NCBI RefSeq assembly: GCF_009389585.1
Contig: NZ_VIYG01000011.1
Location: 1-64,000, forward strand
Length of the DNA stretch: 64,000 nucleotides
From: Oceanobacillus sp. CFH 90083
GTDB taxonomy: Bacteria; Bacillota; Bacilli; Bacillales; Amphibacillaceae
Direction: 5' to 3'
How positions within the stretch are numbered: position 1 is the stretch's first letter; every line of letters begins with the position of its first letter. Of this stretch, positions 17,669 to 25,092 are shown one piece after another. Under the pieces are notes generated by a model. That model did not search any database. It was not told the DNA's origin and saw only the letters and a program-made list of their open reading frames with translations. Made by a program: the position numbers and the translations under genes.

Positions 17669-18441
17669 AGATCATAATCCTCCTCATCATCAAAATCATC
17701 CGATTTCGACTCATCCTTCGTCTCCTTCTCCCGTGTAGCCAAATCGTAAAGATAAGCTAATGGCAGGGCAATCAAGGTAATTGGCAGTACCGATAAATCA
17801 AGATAAACGGCAAGTGCAAAACCTGCAATGAGGAAAACCCATAATTCACCTTTCTTAATCATCATCAGCATCAATAAACCAATACCGACAGCAGGAATAA
17901 TCGAACCGGCTATCGATAATCCATCCATCACCGAATCAGGTAATGCTTCGACAGCTGTATCAATCGCACCAGCACCAAAATAGATTGCTAAGAAAGTTGG
18001 AACTGCACGGATTAAGAAAGCAAAAATCATAGGAACATATTGGATACGAAATACCTTTTTAAAATTTGCCGTTTCTGCGATTTTTTGAGCAATCGGGTTC
18101 AAATAAACAATCCCGGAACGATATAAAATTAATAATTGCTGTGCCAGTAAAGAAGTAGGGACTGCTAACGCAACAGCAGTTGCTGTTCCGCCAGAAATGA
18201 TTCCAAGAGCCGTTCCAATTGCTGAACCTGTAATAATATCCGGTGCAGAATAGGCTCCGACGTTTCCTACGCCCATCCACATCACTTCCAATGTTGCTCC
18301 GATTAACAAACCAGTCTGCAAATCTCCCATAATTAATCCGACAACCGTTGAAATCAGTAACGGCCGTCTAATCATCTGTGTACCGATATCATCGATCGCA
18401 CAAATACCGGCCCAAAGTGATACGAGTAAAGAGGTGACCAT
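17665..18441 (-). CDS. Mannose-family PTS enzyme IIC
   Basis: 258 residues, several membrane helices, and the EII-Sor family patterns: RRPLLISTVVGLIMGDLQTGLLIGATLEVMWMG (about 25-57), then TALGIISGGTATAVALAVP. The C-terminal tail is highly acidic (DFDDEEDYDL). It is the sugar-translocating subunit. The start codon abuts the stop of IIB, with the GGGAGG site inside the end of the IIB gene. The overlap with IID shows a tightly coupled operon. Confidence 0.9.
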   Translation of the reverse strand: MVTSLLVSLWAGICAIDDIGTQMIRRPLLISTVVGLIMGDLQTGLLIGATLEVMWMGVGNVGAYSAPDIITGSAIGTALGIISGGTATAVALAVPTSLLAQQLLILYRSGIVYLNPIAQKIAETANFKKVFRIQYVPMIFAFLIRAVPTFLAIYFGAGAIDTAVEALPDSVMDGLSIAGSIIPAVGIGLLMLMMIKKGELWVFLIAGFALAVYLDLSVLPITLIALPLAYLYDLATREKETKDESKSDDFDDEEDYDL

Positions 18442-18915
18442 TTAGATGACCTCCCTCAAATCTACTTTTTCATCATTCGGAACCATTTGTACAGTGATAT
18501 TTAAACCTTTTTCAAGTAATTCCTTGAATGCTTCTCTTTCTTCCGATGTTACAGACAATGCTTTGGATACTTTCTCTCTTCCTTCACGGTATCTCATTCC
18601 TCCGACATTTAGATCATCAATTGGCACACCATTCTCCACAGCCTCCAGAACATCTTCACTTGTGGTAAATAGAAGCATCGTACGGCGTGTAATCTTTTGC
18701 TTTTTAATAATTTCAGCAAACTTCTTCACTGGAAATGCTCTTACTTTAATTCCTGATGGAGCTGCCATTGTTAAAATGTTTTTCTGTGTTGCATCATTTC
18801 CGATTTTGTCATTTAATACAACAATCTGTTCAATCTTATGCATATTCACCCAGGTTGTCACAACCTGTCCATGGATTAATCTATCATCAATTCTACTAAA
18901 GCAAATCATCGTCAT
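18442..18915 (-). CDS. Mannose-family PTS enzyme IIB
   Basis: 157 residues with the IIB(Man/Sor) phosphorylation motif RIDDRLIHGQV; His15 is the expected phosphate carrier. The partner sequence VGGMRYREGR near 105 and a closing VPNDEKVDL are also typical. It passes phosphate from IIA to the sugar. The gene overlaps the end of the IIA gene by 20 bases. The start could also be the ATG two codons later. Confidence 0.9.
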   Translation of the reverse strand: MTMICFSRIDDRLIHGQVVTTWVNMHKIEQIVVLNDKIGNDATQKNILTMAAPSGIKVRAFPVKKFAEIIKKQKITRRTMLLFTTSEDVLEAVENGVPIDDLNVGGMRYREGREKVSKALSVTSEEREAFKELLEKGLNITVQMVPNDEKVDLREVI

Positions 18916-19324
18916 CGTCTCCTTCTAAATCTTTATTTGTTCTAATCGATAAACCTTGTGCGTAAGCTGTCTGAATAACTTCTTCCAATTCATTGACTTC
19001 TTTCCTGCGATTCATGAGAACCTCTAATAGCATTGGCAGGTTCACACCTGATACAATAATGGTGTCCTCTCTGGTCAGAAGGCTGCTGGCTAAATTGATT
19101 GGCGTCCCCCCGACAATATCCGTAAGAATTACCAGCCCTTTAGAAGTATCTAAGCTTGCTACCTTATCTTCCATTTCCTGCTTTAAATCATCCAGATTAT
19201 CGACAACGAAAACACTGATTGTTTCATAGTTTTCCTGTTCTCCTACGATCAATTGAGCACTTTCTATTGCTGCCTTACCAAAATCCCCATGGGTCATGAC
19301 CAAAATTCCAAATTCATTTGCCAC
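18896..19324 (-). CDS. Mannose-family PTS enzyme IIA
   Basis: 142 residues starting at GTG, with AGGGGAG a short way upstream. IIA(Man) marks are GILVMTHGDFGKAAIESAQ, with phosphorylated His12, the VILTDIVGGTPINLAS block (about 66-81), and VSGVNLPMLLE. It receives phosphate from HPr and hands it to IIB. It is the first gene of a six-gene leftward operon (IIA, IIB, IIC, IID, tyrosine phosphatase, PRD regulator). The short Asp-rich tail DDDDLL lies in the overlap with IIB. Confidence 0.9.
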   Translation of the reverse strand: MANEFGILVMTHGDFGKAAIESAQLIVGEQENYETISVFVVDNLDDLKQEMEDKVASLDTSKGLVILTDIVGGTPINLASSLLTREDTIIVSGVNLPMLLEVLMNRRKEVNELEEVIQTAYAQGLSIRTNKDLEGDDDDDLL

Positions 19325-19371
19325 GTCACTCTCCCCTTTCTATATTTCATTTCATTTTTTGAGTGCATTAT

Positions 19372-19458
19372 CAGTTAATATTAACTTTTTAGTACACTTT
19401 TATTTTATATCATATGGAATCGTTTTCAATTTCATTATTTTCACTATTAATAATGAAA
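19372..19458 (-). promoter_or_regulatory. PTS operon promoter with cre site and two palindromes
   Basis: On the minus strand a TTGAAA and a TAAAAT box are 16 bp apart. A cre-like site TGAAAACGATTCCA (19415-19428, 13 of 14 consensus positions) overlaps the -35, so CcpA should repress. TTTCATTATT (19430-19439) and AATAATGAAA (19449-19458) form an upstream inverted repeat suited to the operon's own activator. GTTAATATTAAC (19372-19383) is a second palindrome downstream of the start region. Confidence 0.6.
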
Positions 19459-19844
19459 TTTCACTAATCTAAAGGAAATAAAGAAAGGTGCTTTCTTTTT
19501 GGCTGAAATTGTGCACTGCATTAAAAATCCGCCATTTCTAGCGGGTTAAGCACTAGATAAAGACGGATTGCTACATTTTTATTATCTGATTTTATTTTAA
19601 AATATTATATATATATCTGGCCTTTGTGTATTCAATGAAGCTCACTTTTTGCCTGGAGCTGAGCTTGTAATTGATACGGTATATTGATAGAGTGTGACAG
19701 AAAAGAAGTTTTCAAAATATGCTATTTATTTAACTTTGGTGCTCTAAAAGAATCTTCTACTCAGCAGATTTTATAGTGTCATTAATTTAGGTACATCTTT
19801 TCCGTTTTCCATTCGGCTGTTTGTTTTTTTACGGAACGTTGGAT
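19459..19844. other. Intergenic region without a supportable gene
   Basis: A small stem AAAGAAAG/CTTTCTTT with a T-run near 19480-19500 could be a terminator. No other structure or reading frame stands out. Confidence 0.4.
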
Positions 19845-20633
19845 TCAATAAGACTTCACCACTCCACCATCAATCAACAACGTCTGCCCGGTTATATACG
19901 TATTTCGATAAGATCCTAAAAAGACCGCCGCATCCGCAAATTCCTCCGCTGTGCCATATCGGCCGATTGGAATAGACTTCCGCACTTTATTTCGCCAATC
20001 CGCTAACGCAACCTGATTGCGTTCAGCATTTTGCCTATCAATATTTCGTAACCTGTCTGTATCAATTCTTCCCGGCCCAACGATATTGATTAATATCTGG
20101 TCCTTTGCATAATCCTGTGCCAGTGTTTTGCACAGAGCTTGTACACCGCTCCTGAATATATTGGAAAGCAGCAGCTCGCTGATTGGTTCTTTAATGGAAG
20201 TTGAAGCAACATATAAAATTCTTCCCCGCCCATTTTCCTTCATCAAAGGAATCGCTTCCTTGATTGCCCGGACAGAACTCATCAATGTCAATTCGAATGC
20301 ATCATACCAGTCCGCTTCATCGCTGGTTTCAAAATCAATAACAGGCGGCCCTCCTGCATTACTTACTAATACATCAAGCACACCAAAATGTTTCTTCACA
20401 AAAGCAAATAAACGTTGGATATCTTCCTTTTTCGAAACATCTGTAACAAATGGAATCACTTCAACGCCTGTCCGGGACGAAATTTCAGCTGCTGTCTTTT
20501 TCAGAACATCTTCCGTTCTGCCGGTAATAATGACTGATGCTCCTTCTTCAGAGTACCTATGGGCAATTTCCCTGCCGATTCCTTTACTGGAAGCTAAAAC
20601 AAGTACCTTTTTGTCCTTTAATTTCAAATCCAT
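19845..20633 (-). CDS. SDR family protein lacking the classical catalytic residues
   Basis: 262 residues with a Rossmann fold: nucleotide-binding loop SSKGIGRE (a variant of TGxxxGIG), SNAGG near 90, and VGPGRIDTDRL near 185. The classical S-x12-Y-x3-K catalytic set is not present; the region reads STSIKEPISELLLSNIFRSG, with Ser/Asn and Arg where Tyr and Lys are expected. This matches the BKR-like SDR subgroup, whose members lack perfect motifs, so it is a family feature rather than decay. It may bind NAD(P) and act on an unknown keto/hydroxy substrate, or not be a dehydrogenase at all. It is a single gene with its own GGAG site. Confidence 0.8.
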   Translation of the reverse strand: MDLKLKDKKVLVLASSKGIGREIAHRYSEEGASVIITGRTEDVLKKTAAEISSRTGVEVIPFVTDVSKKEDIQRLFAFVKKHFGVLDVLVSNAGGPPVIDFETSDEADWYDAFELTLMSSVRAIKEAIPLMKENGRGRILYVASTSIKEPISELLLSNIFRSGVQALCKTLAQDYAKDQILINIVGPGRIDTDRLRNIDRQNAERNQVALADWRNKVRKSIPIGRYGTAEEFADAAVFLGSYRNTYITGQTLLIDGGVVKSY

Positions 20634-20867
20634 TATTTTTCGCTCCTTCCTCTGTTATTCATAATATATCATAGGGGATTGAGGAGTAGAAGTGTGTGCA
20701 GCTTTCCTTTATAAAGATCATTTACCCATTCTAATTGAATATAAAGAAAGGGATTATTTTTAATCGGTAATTACTAAAGGTCAAAAGTAATTAATAAGAT
20801 CAAAAAAGAAGCTTTTTCAATATCTTCATATTGAACCCCGATTGAAAGATTCAATATGACTGACGAC

Positions 20868-20903
20868 ACAAAAAGACCTCTGCCCATTTCCCCGACAGAA
20901 GTC
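20868..20903 (-). terminator. Terminator of the lactose-family PTS/MupG operon
   Basis: On the minus strand GACTTCTGTC pairs with GGCAGAGGTC, with two G-T pairs, and runs into TTTTTGTG. It lies just past the MupG-like gene. Confidence 0.7.
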
Positions 20904-20917
20904 CATCATGTGTTTCT

Positions 20918-22003
20918 CTATATTTCTCTTAAAGTAAAGCTTGCCCAAGGATGAATGTAATCTAGTAAAAATAGCTCTTCCTTACGTACATGTCCTACTT
21001 TATTTTTTCGTTCATCTGCCGGCATGTCTTTTAAAATAACCTGAAGCTCCGCTTTATATTTTCCAAAAGAATCATTTCCAATGAATATATCTCCACGTTT
21101 TTGCGCTGGAGTTGCCGCAGATACTACTGAATGGGAAGCATATTTTTTCCGGACATCTACGGATCGAACCATATACTCGCTGATATCGCCCCGTCGTATA
21201 TGCGTTTCTTCAAACATAATTGTTTTCTCAATATCGGATACATTATCTTCCAGCTCTACGGAAAGCTCAAGCCTGGCTGGATTAAGCTTTCCAAGCTGCT
21301 CCAGTTCCTTATCGCTGGCATACGCATTGCCAATAATAACATCATCAATAAGCCCTGTAGCAAACAGATGCTTTGCCTGTACATCAATTGACAGATTCCG
21401 GTGTTCTTCCAGTGTACACAGACCGTCATTAATATTCCATGGTCCCAATTCTGCATGGGCTGATGTTACAAAGGCTGCCGTACGTAAATTGTGTTTTTTA
21501 AAACGTTCGGAGCAGCTGATAAAGAATTCATACGGAAGCCCTGTATATTTTTGCGGGTAGAAATTATGACAGCCAACTAAATTTGCTGCATTTGGCTGAT
21601 GTGTCATAATATTATCTAAATAAGCAACATCATTACTCATGTTCAATTCAATTTTCAATCCATACTCGTTGTAAGTCAGCTGTGCTTCTTTTAATCCGTC
21701 AAAACCTAGGTCAAGCCGGATCCCATCCGCGCCAAGCTCTGCGAAAAAGCCCGGCTCATCATAGCTGATACCAAGCTGATTAAATACAGCCGGTGCAACA
21801 TCTAAGATTACCTCCATTTGCAATTCCTTCGCGCATGAAATAATATCCACAAAGTCTGCCTTGATTTCTTCTTTTGGTTTTTGCACAGAAAGCAGACAGG
21901 TAAAGACACGGCTAAATCCATAAGAAGCTGCCTTCTTCAAATAATTTTTGTCCTGCTCCGGAGTCGATTTTTCAGGATAAATGGATACACCTAAACGACG
22001 CAT
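20918..22003 (-). CDS. MupG-like DUF871 family protein (probable 6-phospho-glycosidase)
   Basis: 361 residues. An N-terminal TIM-barrel opens LGVSIYPEKSTPEQDKNYLKKAASYGFSRVFTCLLS and continues with DVAPAVFNQLG and GADGIRLDLGFDG near 88-100. A C-terminal cyclophilin-like domain (about 240-361) closes with L-L-D-Y-I-H-P-W. In Staphylococcus aureus the DUF871 protein MupG hydrolyses the phosphorylated disaccharide MurNAc-6P-GlcNAc from cell wall recycling. Here it is the last gene of a lactose/cellobiose-family PTS operon, so it probably splits the phosphorylated disaccharide that system imports. No murQ or murP neighbour is present, so the substrate may differ from that of MupG. Confidence 0.75.
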   Translation of the reverse strand: MRRLGVSIYPEKSTPEQDKNYLKKAASYGFSRVFTCLLSVQKPKEEIKADFVDIISCAKELQMEVILDVAPAVFNQLGISYDEPGFFAELGADGIRLDLGFDGLKEAQLTYNEYGLKIELNMSNDVAYLDNIMTHQPNAANLVGCHNFYPQKYTGLPYEFFISCSERFKKHNLRTAAFVTSAHAELGPWNINDGLCTLEEHRNLSIDVQAKHLFATGLIDDVIIGNAYASDKELEQLGKLNPARLELSVELEDNVSDIEKTIMFEETHIRRGDISEYMVRSVDVRKKYASHSVVSAATPAQKRGDIFIGNDSFGKYKAELQVILKDMPADERKNKVGHVRKEELFLLDYIHPWASFTLREI

Positions 22004-22009
22004 AGAATA

Positions 22010-22297
22010 TTACCCCTCTCTTTGTTTTAATAATTGCTGCTGACGTTTATGTATACGTGTCAGCATTTCTCGATAAAGTGTAGAGATATAGACCGAGCAT
22101 ATAGTTGTTGATACAATAATAATGCTCATAAAACGGCTGCCTGTCAGAACAAACAACGCAATAGCCGCAAGAATAATCAGAATAGAAAGTCCTATTGCTT
22201 TCCATATAGATTTTGATTTTAATGTTTTTTTATTAAAATAAATAAGAGACCCGACGAAAGCTGCTGCTGCAAAGATAATTTCTAGCAAAGATAACAC
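22010..22297 (-). CDS. Small membrane protein of unknown function in PTS operon
   Basis: 95 residues with about three hydrophobic stretches (1-20, 33-53, 55-75) and a strongly basic tail RIHKRQQQLLKQREG that should face the cytoplasm. It lies between the EIIC and MupG-like genes with gaps of only 6 bases on each side, so it is surely co-transcribed. GGAG precedes the ATG. I recognise no family. It may assist the permease or simply be a small operon-specific membrane protein. Confidence 0.65.
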   Translation of the reverse strand: MLSLLEIIFAAAAFVGSLIYFNKKTLKSKSIWKAIGLSILIILAAIALFVLTGSRFMSIIIVSTTICSVYISTLYREMLTRIHKRQQQLLKQREG

Positions 22298-22303
22298 TCC
22301 TTT

Positions 22304-23599
22304 TTATGAAGTTTGTGACTCTTCTTCTGTTTGAAGCTGCTGCTTTTCAAACATTTTAAAGAACGGATAGTAAATAAGCATCGCGACGGTAAAGTTAATA
22401 ATAACTAAGATGCCGGCAGTTATCGACCAATCTGTACTGATAATGGCAGCAATTGGTGATGGTACAGTAAATGGCAGCTTTGCCATTATCATTGGAATCA
22501 GGTTAAATGTAAAAAATAGATAAGCAATCACTGTATTTACAAGCGGAGCAATTATAAATGGAATCGCAAGCAGTGGATTCATTACAATCGGCGCTCCAAA
22601 GATAATTGGTTCATTAATATTGAAAAGACCCGGTATAAATGAAAGTCTCCCAAGCTCCTTTAAATATTTTGCTTTGGAAAGCATAAACAGTATCACTAAA
22701 GCCAGTGTTGATCCAGACCCTCCGATCCAGACAAACCATTGAATAAACTGCTCTGTAAAAAGTGTAGGAAGATTAGCTGCATCTCCTGTTGCTGCAAAGG
22801 TATCCATATTTTCCAAAATTGCTGCATCCCACATCGGGCGAATAACCGGTCCCAAAATAGCTGGTCCATGAATACCTAGTGTCCAGAAAAACACAATCAG
22901 GAATACTGTTAACATTCCGCCTATCAGACTATTACCTACGAGCAGGTCTTTCAGCGGCGTAACAGCCCAGGTAATGACATAATTAATATCGAAATTCAGT
23001 ATGTGACGGACAAACCAGAAAAGCACGATAATAACTAATGCAGGAATTAGCGCTGAAAAGGAATTCGCAACCATCGGCGGTACAGTGTCTGGAAGTTTAA
23101 TCTTAATATCCCGCTGAATAAAAAAGCGAAATATCTCTACTGTTAAAAGAGATGTAACAATACCGCCAAATAGCGATTGTGCACTTAAAGAGCTGATATC
23201 TAACCAGCGTCCTGCTTCAATAACACCATCTACACTTTCTGTTACATTTACAGGGACAACGGATGTAAGCAGAAAAGCCAATACTGCAAGCAAGCCTGCA
23301 CTGAGCTGATCGACCTTATAATGTCCTGCCAGCGCATAAGCTACCCCAAAACTTGCATACAGCCCCATTGCTCCTACTGTGAAACGAAATGGGATATCCA
23401 GTACTTCACGATAAGGTGCAATAAAATCTGTATAGCCTTCAATTGGGAAGTTCAGTAATATCACAAAGAAAGAACCGATAATTGTCAGAGGCAGCGTAGA
23501 AAGCACCCCATTACGAATTGCAAGTAAATGTCTTTGTGAAGCAATCCTATGTGTCGCAGGCAATACCTTTTCTTCCAGGAAACCCATAAATTTATTCAT
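22304..23599 (-). CDS. PTS enzyme IIC, lactose/cellobiose family
   Basis: 431 residues, about ten membrane helices. EIIC(Lac) marks include LEEKVLPATHRIASQRHLLAIRNGVLSTLPLTIIGSFF at the N-terminus and GLFNINEPIIFGAPIVMNPLLAIPFI near 330-355, where the conserved N-E-P is the substrate-binding loop. It imports a beta-linked disaccharide such as cellobiose, chitobiose or a wall disaccharide. A 70-base gap with an operator-like palindrome separates it from EIIA, so it may also have its own control. AGGGAG precedes the start. Confidence 0.9.
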   Translation of the reverse strand: MNKFMGFLEEKVLPATHRIASQRHLLAIRNGVLSTLPLTIIGSFFVILLNFPIEGYTDFIAPYREVLDIPFRFTVGAMGLYASFGVAYALAGHYKVDQLSAGLLAVLAFLLTSVVPVNVTESVDGVIEAGRWLDISSLSAQSLFGGIVTSLLTVEIFRFFIQRDIKIKLPDTVPPMVANSFSALIPALVIIVLFWFVRHILNFDINYVITWAVTPLKDLLVGNSLIGGMLTVFLIVFFWTLGIHGPAILGPVIRPMWDAAILENMDTFAATGDAANLPTLFTEQFIQWFVWIGGSGSTLALVILFMLSKAKYLKELGRLSFIPGLFNINEPIIFGAPIVMNPLLAIPFIIAPLVNTVIAYLFFTFNLIPMIMAKLPFTVPSPIAAIISTDWSITAGILVIINFTVAMLIYYPFFKMFEKQQLQTEEESQTS

Positions 23600-23624
23600 A
23601 CATATTTAACTCCCTTAACATAAT

Positions 23625-23638
23625 AACGTTATAATGTT
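23625..23638. promoter_or_regulatory. Operator-like palindrome, copy 1
   Basis: AACGTTATAATGTT, pseudo-palindrome, 12 bases before the EIIC ribosome binding site. The identical 14-mer occurs at 24377 before the first gene of the operon. Confidence 0.5.
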
Positions 23639-23669
23639 TTTGATTAAAAAAATATTCTTTACTGCAGCT

Positions 23670-23981
23670 TTACTTCGCATTGTATAAATCAATAATTTCT
23701 TTGGCAAGTTCAACCGTAGTCATCGCATTCATTAGATGATCCTGCGCGTGAATCAAAATAATTGGAAGTTCAAATGCTTCCCCAGCAGCTTCTTTTTGGA
23801 TCAATTCTGTTTGGATATGATGTGCTTTTACAAACTCCTCATCTGCTTCTTTCAGCTTTGCTTTACACTCGTCCTGATCCTGCTGCTTAATAGATTGAAT
23901 TGCTTCCATTGCACTGCTTCGGGCATTACCGCTATGCATAATCAACATAAAAGACTGTTCATAAAGTTCTTCTTTTGTCAT
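23670..23981 (-). CDS. PTS enzyme IIA, lactose/cellobiose family
   Basis: 103 residues, the standard length. The three-helix bundle carries the phosphorylation motif IILIHAQDHLMNAMT; His78 is the expected phosphate carrier, with the conserved Asp81 beside it. SGNARSSAMEAI near residue 17 is the conserved first-helix motif. It takes phosphate from HPr and gives it to the IIB Cys. Its first codons overlap the end of EIIB (ATGA). Confidence 0.92.
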   Translation of the reverse strand: MTKEELYEQSFMLIMHSGNARSSAMEAIQSIKQQDQDECKAKLKEADEEFVKAHHIQTELIQKEAAGEAFELPIILIHAQDHLMNAMTTVELAKEIIDLYNAK

Positions 23982-24295
23982 GAATCAGCACTCTCATCAA
24001 TTAATTTCTGAGCCTGGTTTAACACAGCGCTCCCATTAACCATGCCATAATCTCTTTGATCGATTGTAGCAACTGGAATATTATATTCCCCACCTAATTT
24101 TTTCATATCCTGAAGCATATAGCGGATTTGTGGTCCAAGTAAAATAACATCAGCCTCGCTAACATGATTACGTACTTCTGAAGCCGAAACAGCGTTAATA
24201 ACAGCTTCCCTCCCTTGCTCATCTGCAGCCTTCTGCATTTTTGTAACTAGTAGACTTGTAGACATTCCCGCTGAACAACATAATAAAATATTCAT
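23978..24295 (-). CDS. PTS enzyme IIB, lactose/cellobiose family
   Basis: 105 residues. The active-site loop ILLCCSAGMSTSLLV has the phosphorylated Cys7, and the conserved VILLGPQIRYML follows near residue 50. It passes phosphate to the incoming disaccharide on EIIC. This is the first gene of the operon (IIB, IIA, IIC, small membrane protein, MupG-like enzyme). GGAGG precedes the ATG. Confidence 0.92.
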   Translation of the reverse strand: MNILLCCSAGMSTSLLVTKMQKAADEQGREAVINAVSASEVRNHVSEADVILLGPQIRYMLQDMKKLGGEYNIPVATIDQRDYGMVNGSAVLNQAQKLIDESADS

Positions 24296-24315
24296 ACAGT
24301 TTACCTCCTATTATT

Positions 24316-24390
24316 TGAAAACGTATTCTTTTACTTCTTGGTAAACAATATATCACACAAATTCTTTAAAGTAAATAACGTTATAATGTT
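24316..24390 (-). promoter_or_regulatory. Promoter, cre-like site and palindrome of the lactose-family PTS operon
   Basis: Minus strand: TTTACT (24370-24375), 17-bp spacer, TATATT (24347-24352). AACGTTATAATGTT (24377-24390) abuts the -35 and is probably the operator of a specific regulator. TGAAAACGTATTCT (24316-24329) matches cre at 12 of 14 positions and lies in the leader, where CcpA could block elongation. Confidence 0.55.
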
Positions 24391-24777
24391 ATTAACAAAT
24401 TCAAACCTATTGGACTAATATTATAATTGTTTTGGGCATAAATATTTATTAATTAATTGCTAAACTTGGTTTATAAGAGATTTTAAGCAAGGAGTACTCA
24501 CACGATTTTCTATTCTTAAATAAGTTTTTTACAACAGGATACCATAAAAAAACACTGGGTTCTCCATGGTATCCTTAAAGCATTAGCCACTATTCTAACT
24601 CACTTTAGGTACTGTTCCTTTTGCTAAATTGAGTTTATCCAACACCTTGAATCATAAATTATATCTAAAACAGATAATTTAGGTTCGTAAACAGATATAT
24701 TCCTTTGAAATAATTAATAGAGTTAACTTTTTACTAGTTACAGAAAACCAACATTCCAATATTAAATAAGCTCTCAT
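24391..24777. other. Gene-free stretch with one hairpin
   Basis: The only structure I see is AGGATACCAT (24536-24545) with ATGGTATCCT (24566-24575), a 10-bp perfect stem with no T-run after it. It may help terminate the small leftward gene that ends at 24778. Confidence 0.4.
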
Positions 24778-24924
24778 CTAAGGTTTACGGCCAGTTAATA
24801 GTTTTACAATCAGTATAACTAAAGCTACAACTAATAATATATGCACAAGGTTTCCGGCTATATCGCCAATAAAACCCAGCAGCCATAAAACTAAAATGAT
24901 AACTATAATGGACCAAAGCATCAT
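24778..24924 (-). CDS. Lmo0937-like tiny membrane protein (DUF5670)
   Basis: A 48-residue protein. It opens MMLWSIIVIILVLWLLGF and consists of two hydrophobic helices split by a short IGDIAGN turn, ending in a basic TGRKP tail. This is the exact plan of the lmo0937 family found across Bacilli, often stress-induced; its function is not known. AAGGAG stands 5 bases before the first ATG and 8 before the second, so either may be used. Confidence 0.75.
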   Translation of the reverse strand: MMLWSIIVIILVLWLLGFIGDIAGNLVHILLVVALVILIVKLLTGRKP

Positions 24925-25036
24925 CTGATCTCCTTACTTCTTCTTTCAGTTACCATTCCCCATTCTTATTTTTAGTAAACAGAATTTTATACTTGCGACA
25001 GCACTGCGATAGAATATAAAATTTATTTCACTCAAA

Positions 25037-25080
25037 AAACCTCTGGATATTCAACTGAACACATGAATACCCAGGGGTTA
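25037..25080 (-). terminator. Terminator of the serine hydrolase gene
   Basis: On the minus strand the arms AACCCCTGGGTATTCA and TGAATATCCAGAGGTT pair with two G-T or mismatched positions and run into TTTT. It is 13 bases past the stop codon. Confidence 0.8.
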
Positions 25081-25092
25081 TCTAGCCAATTC

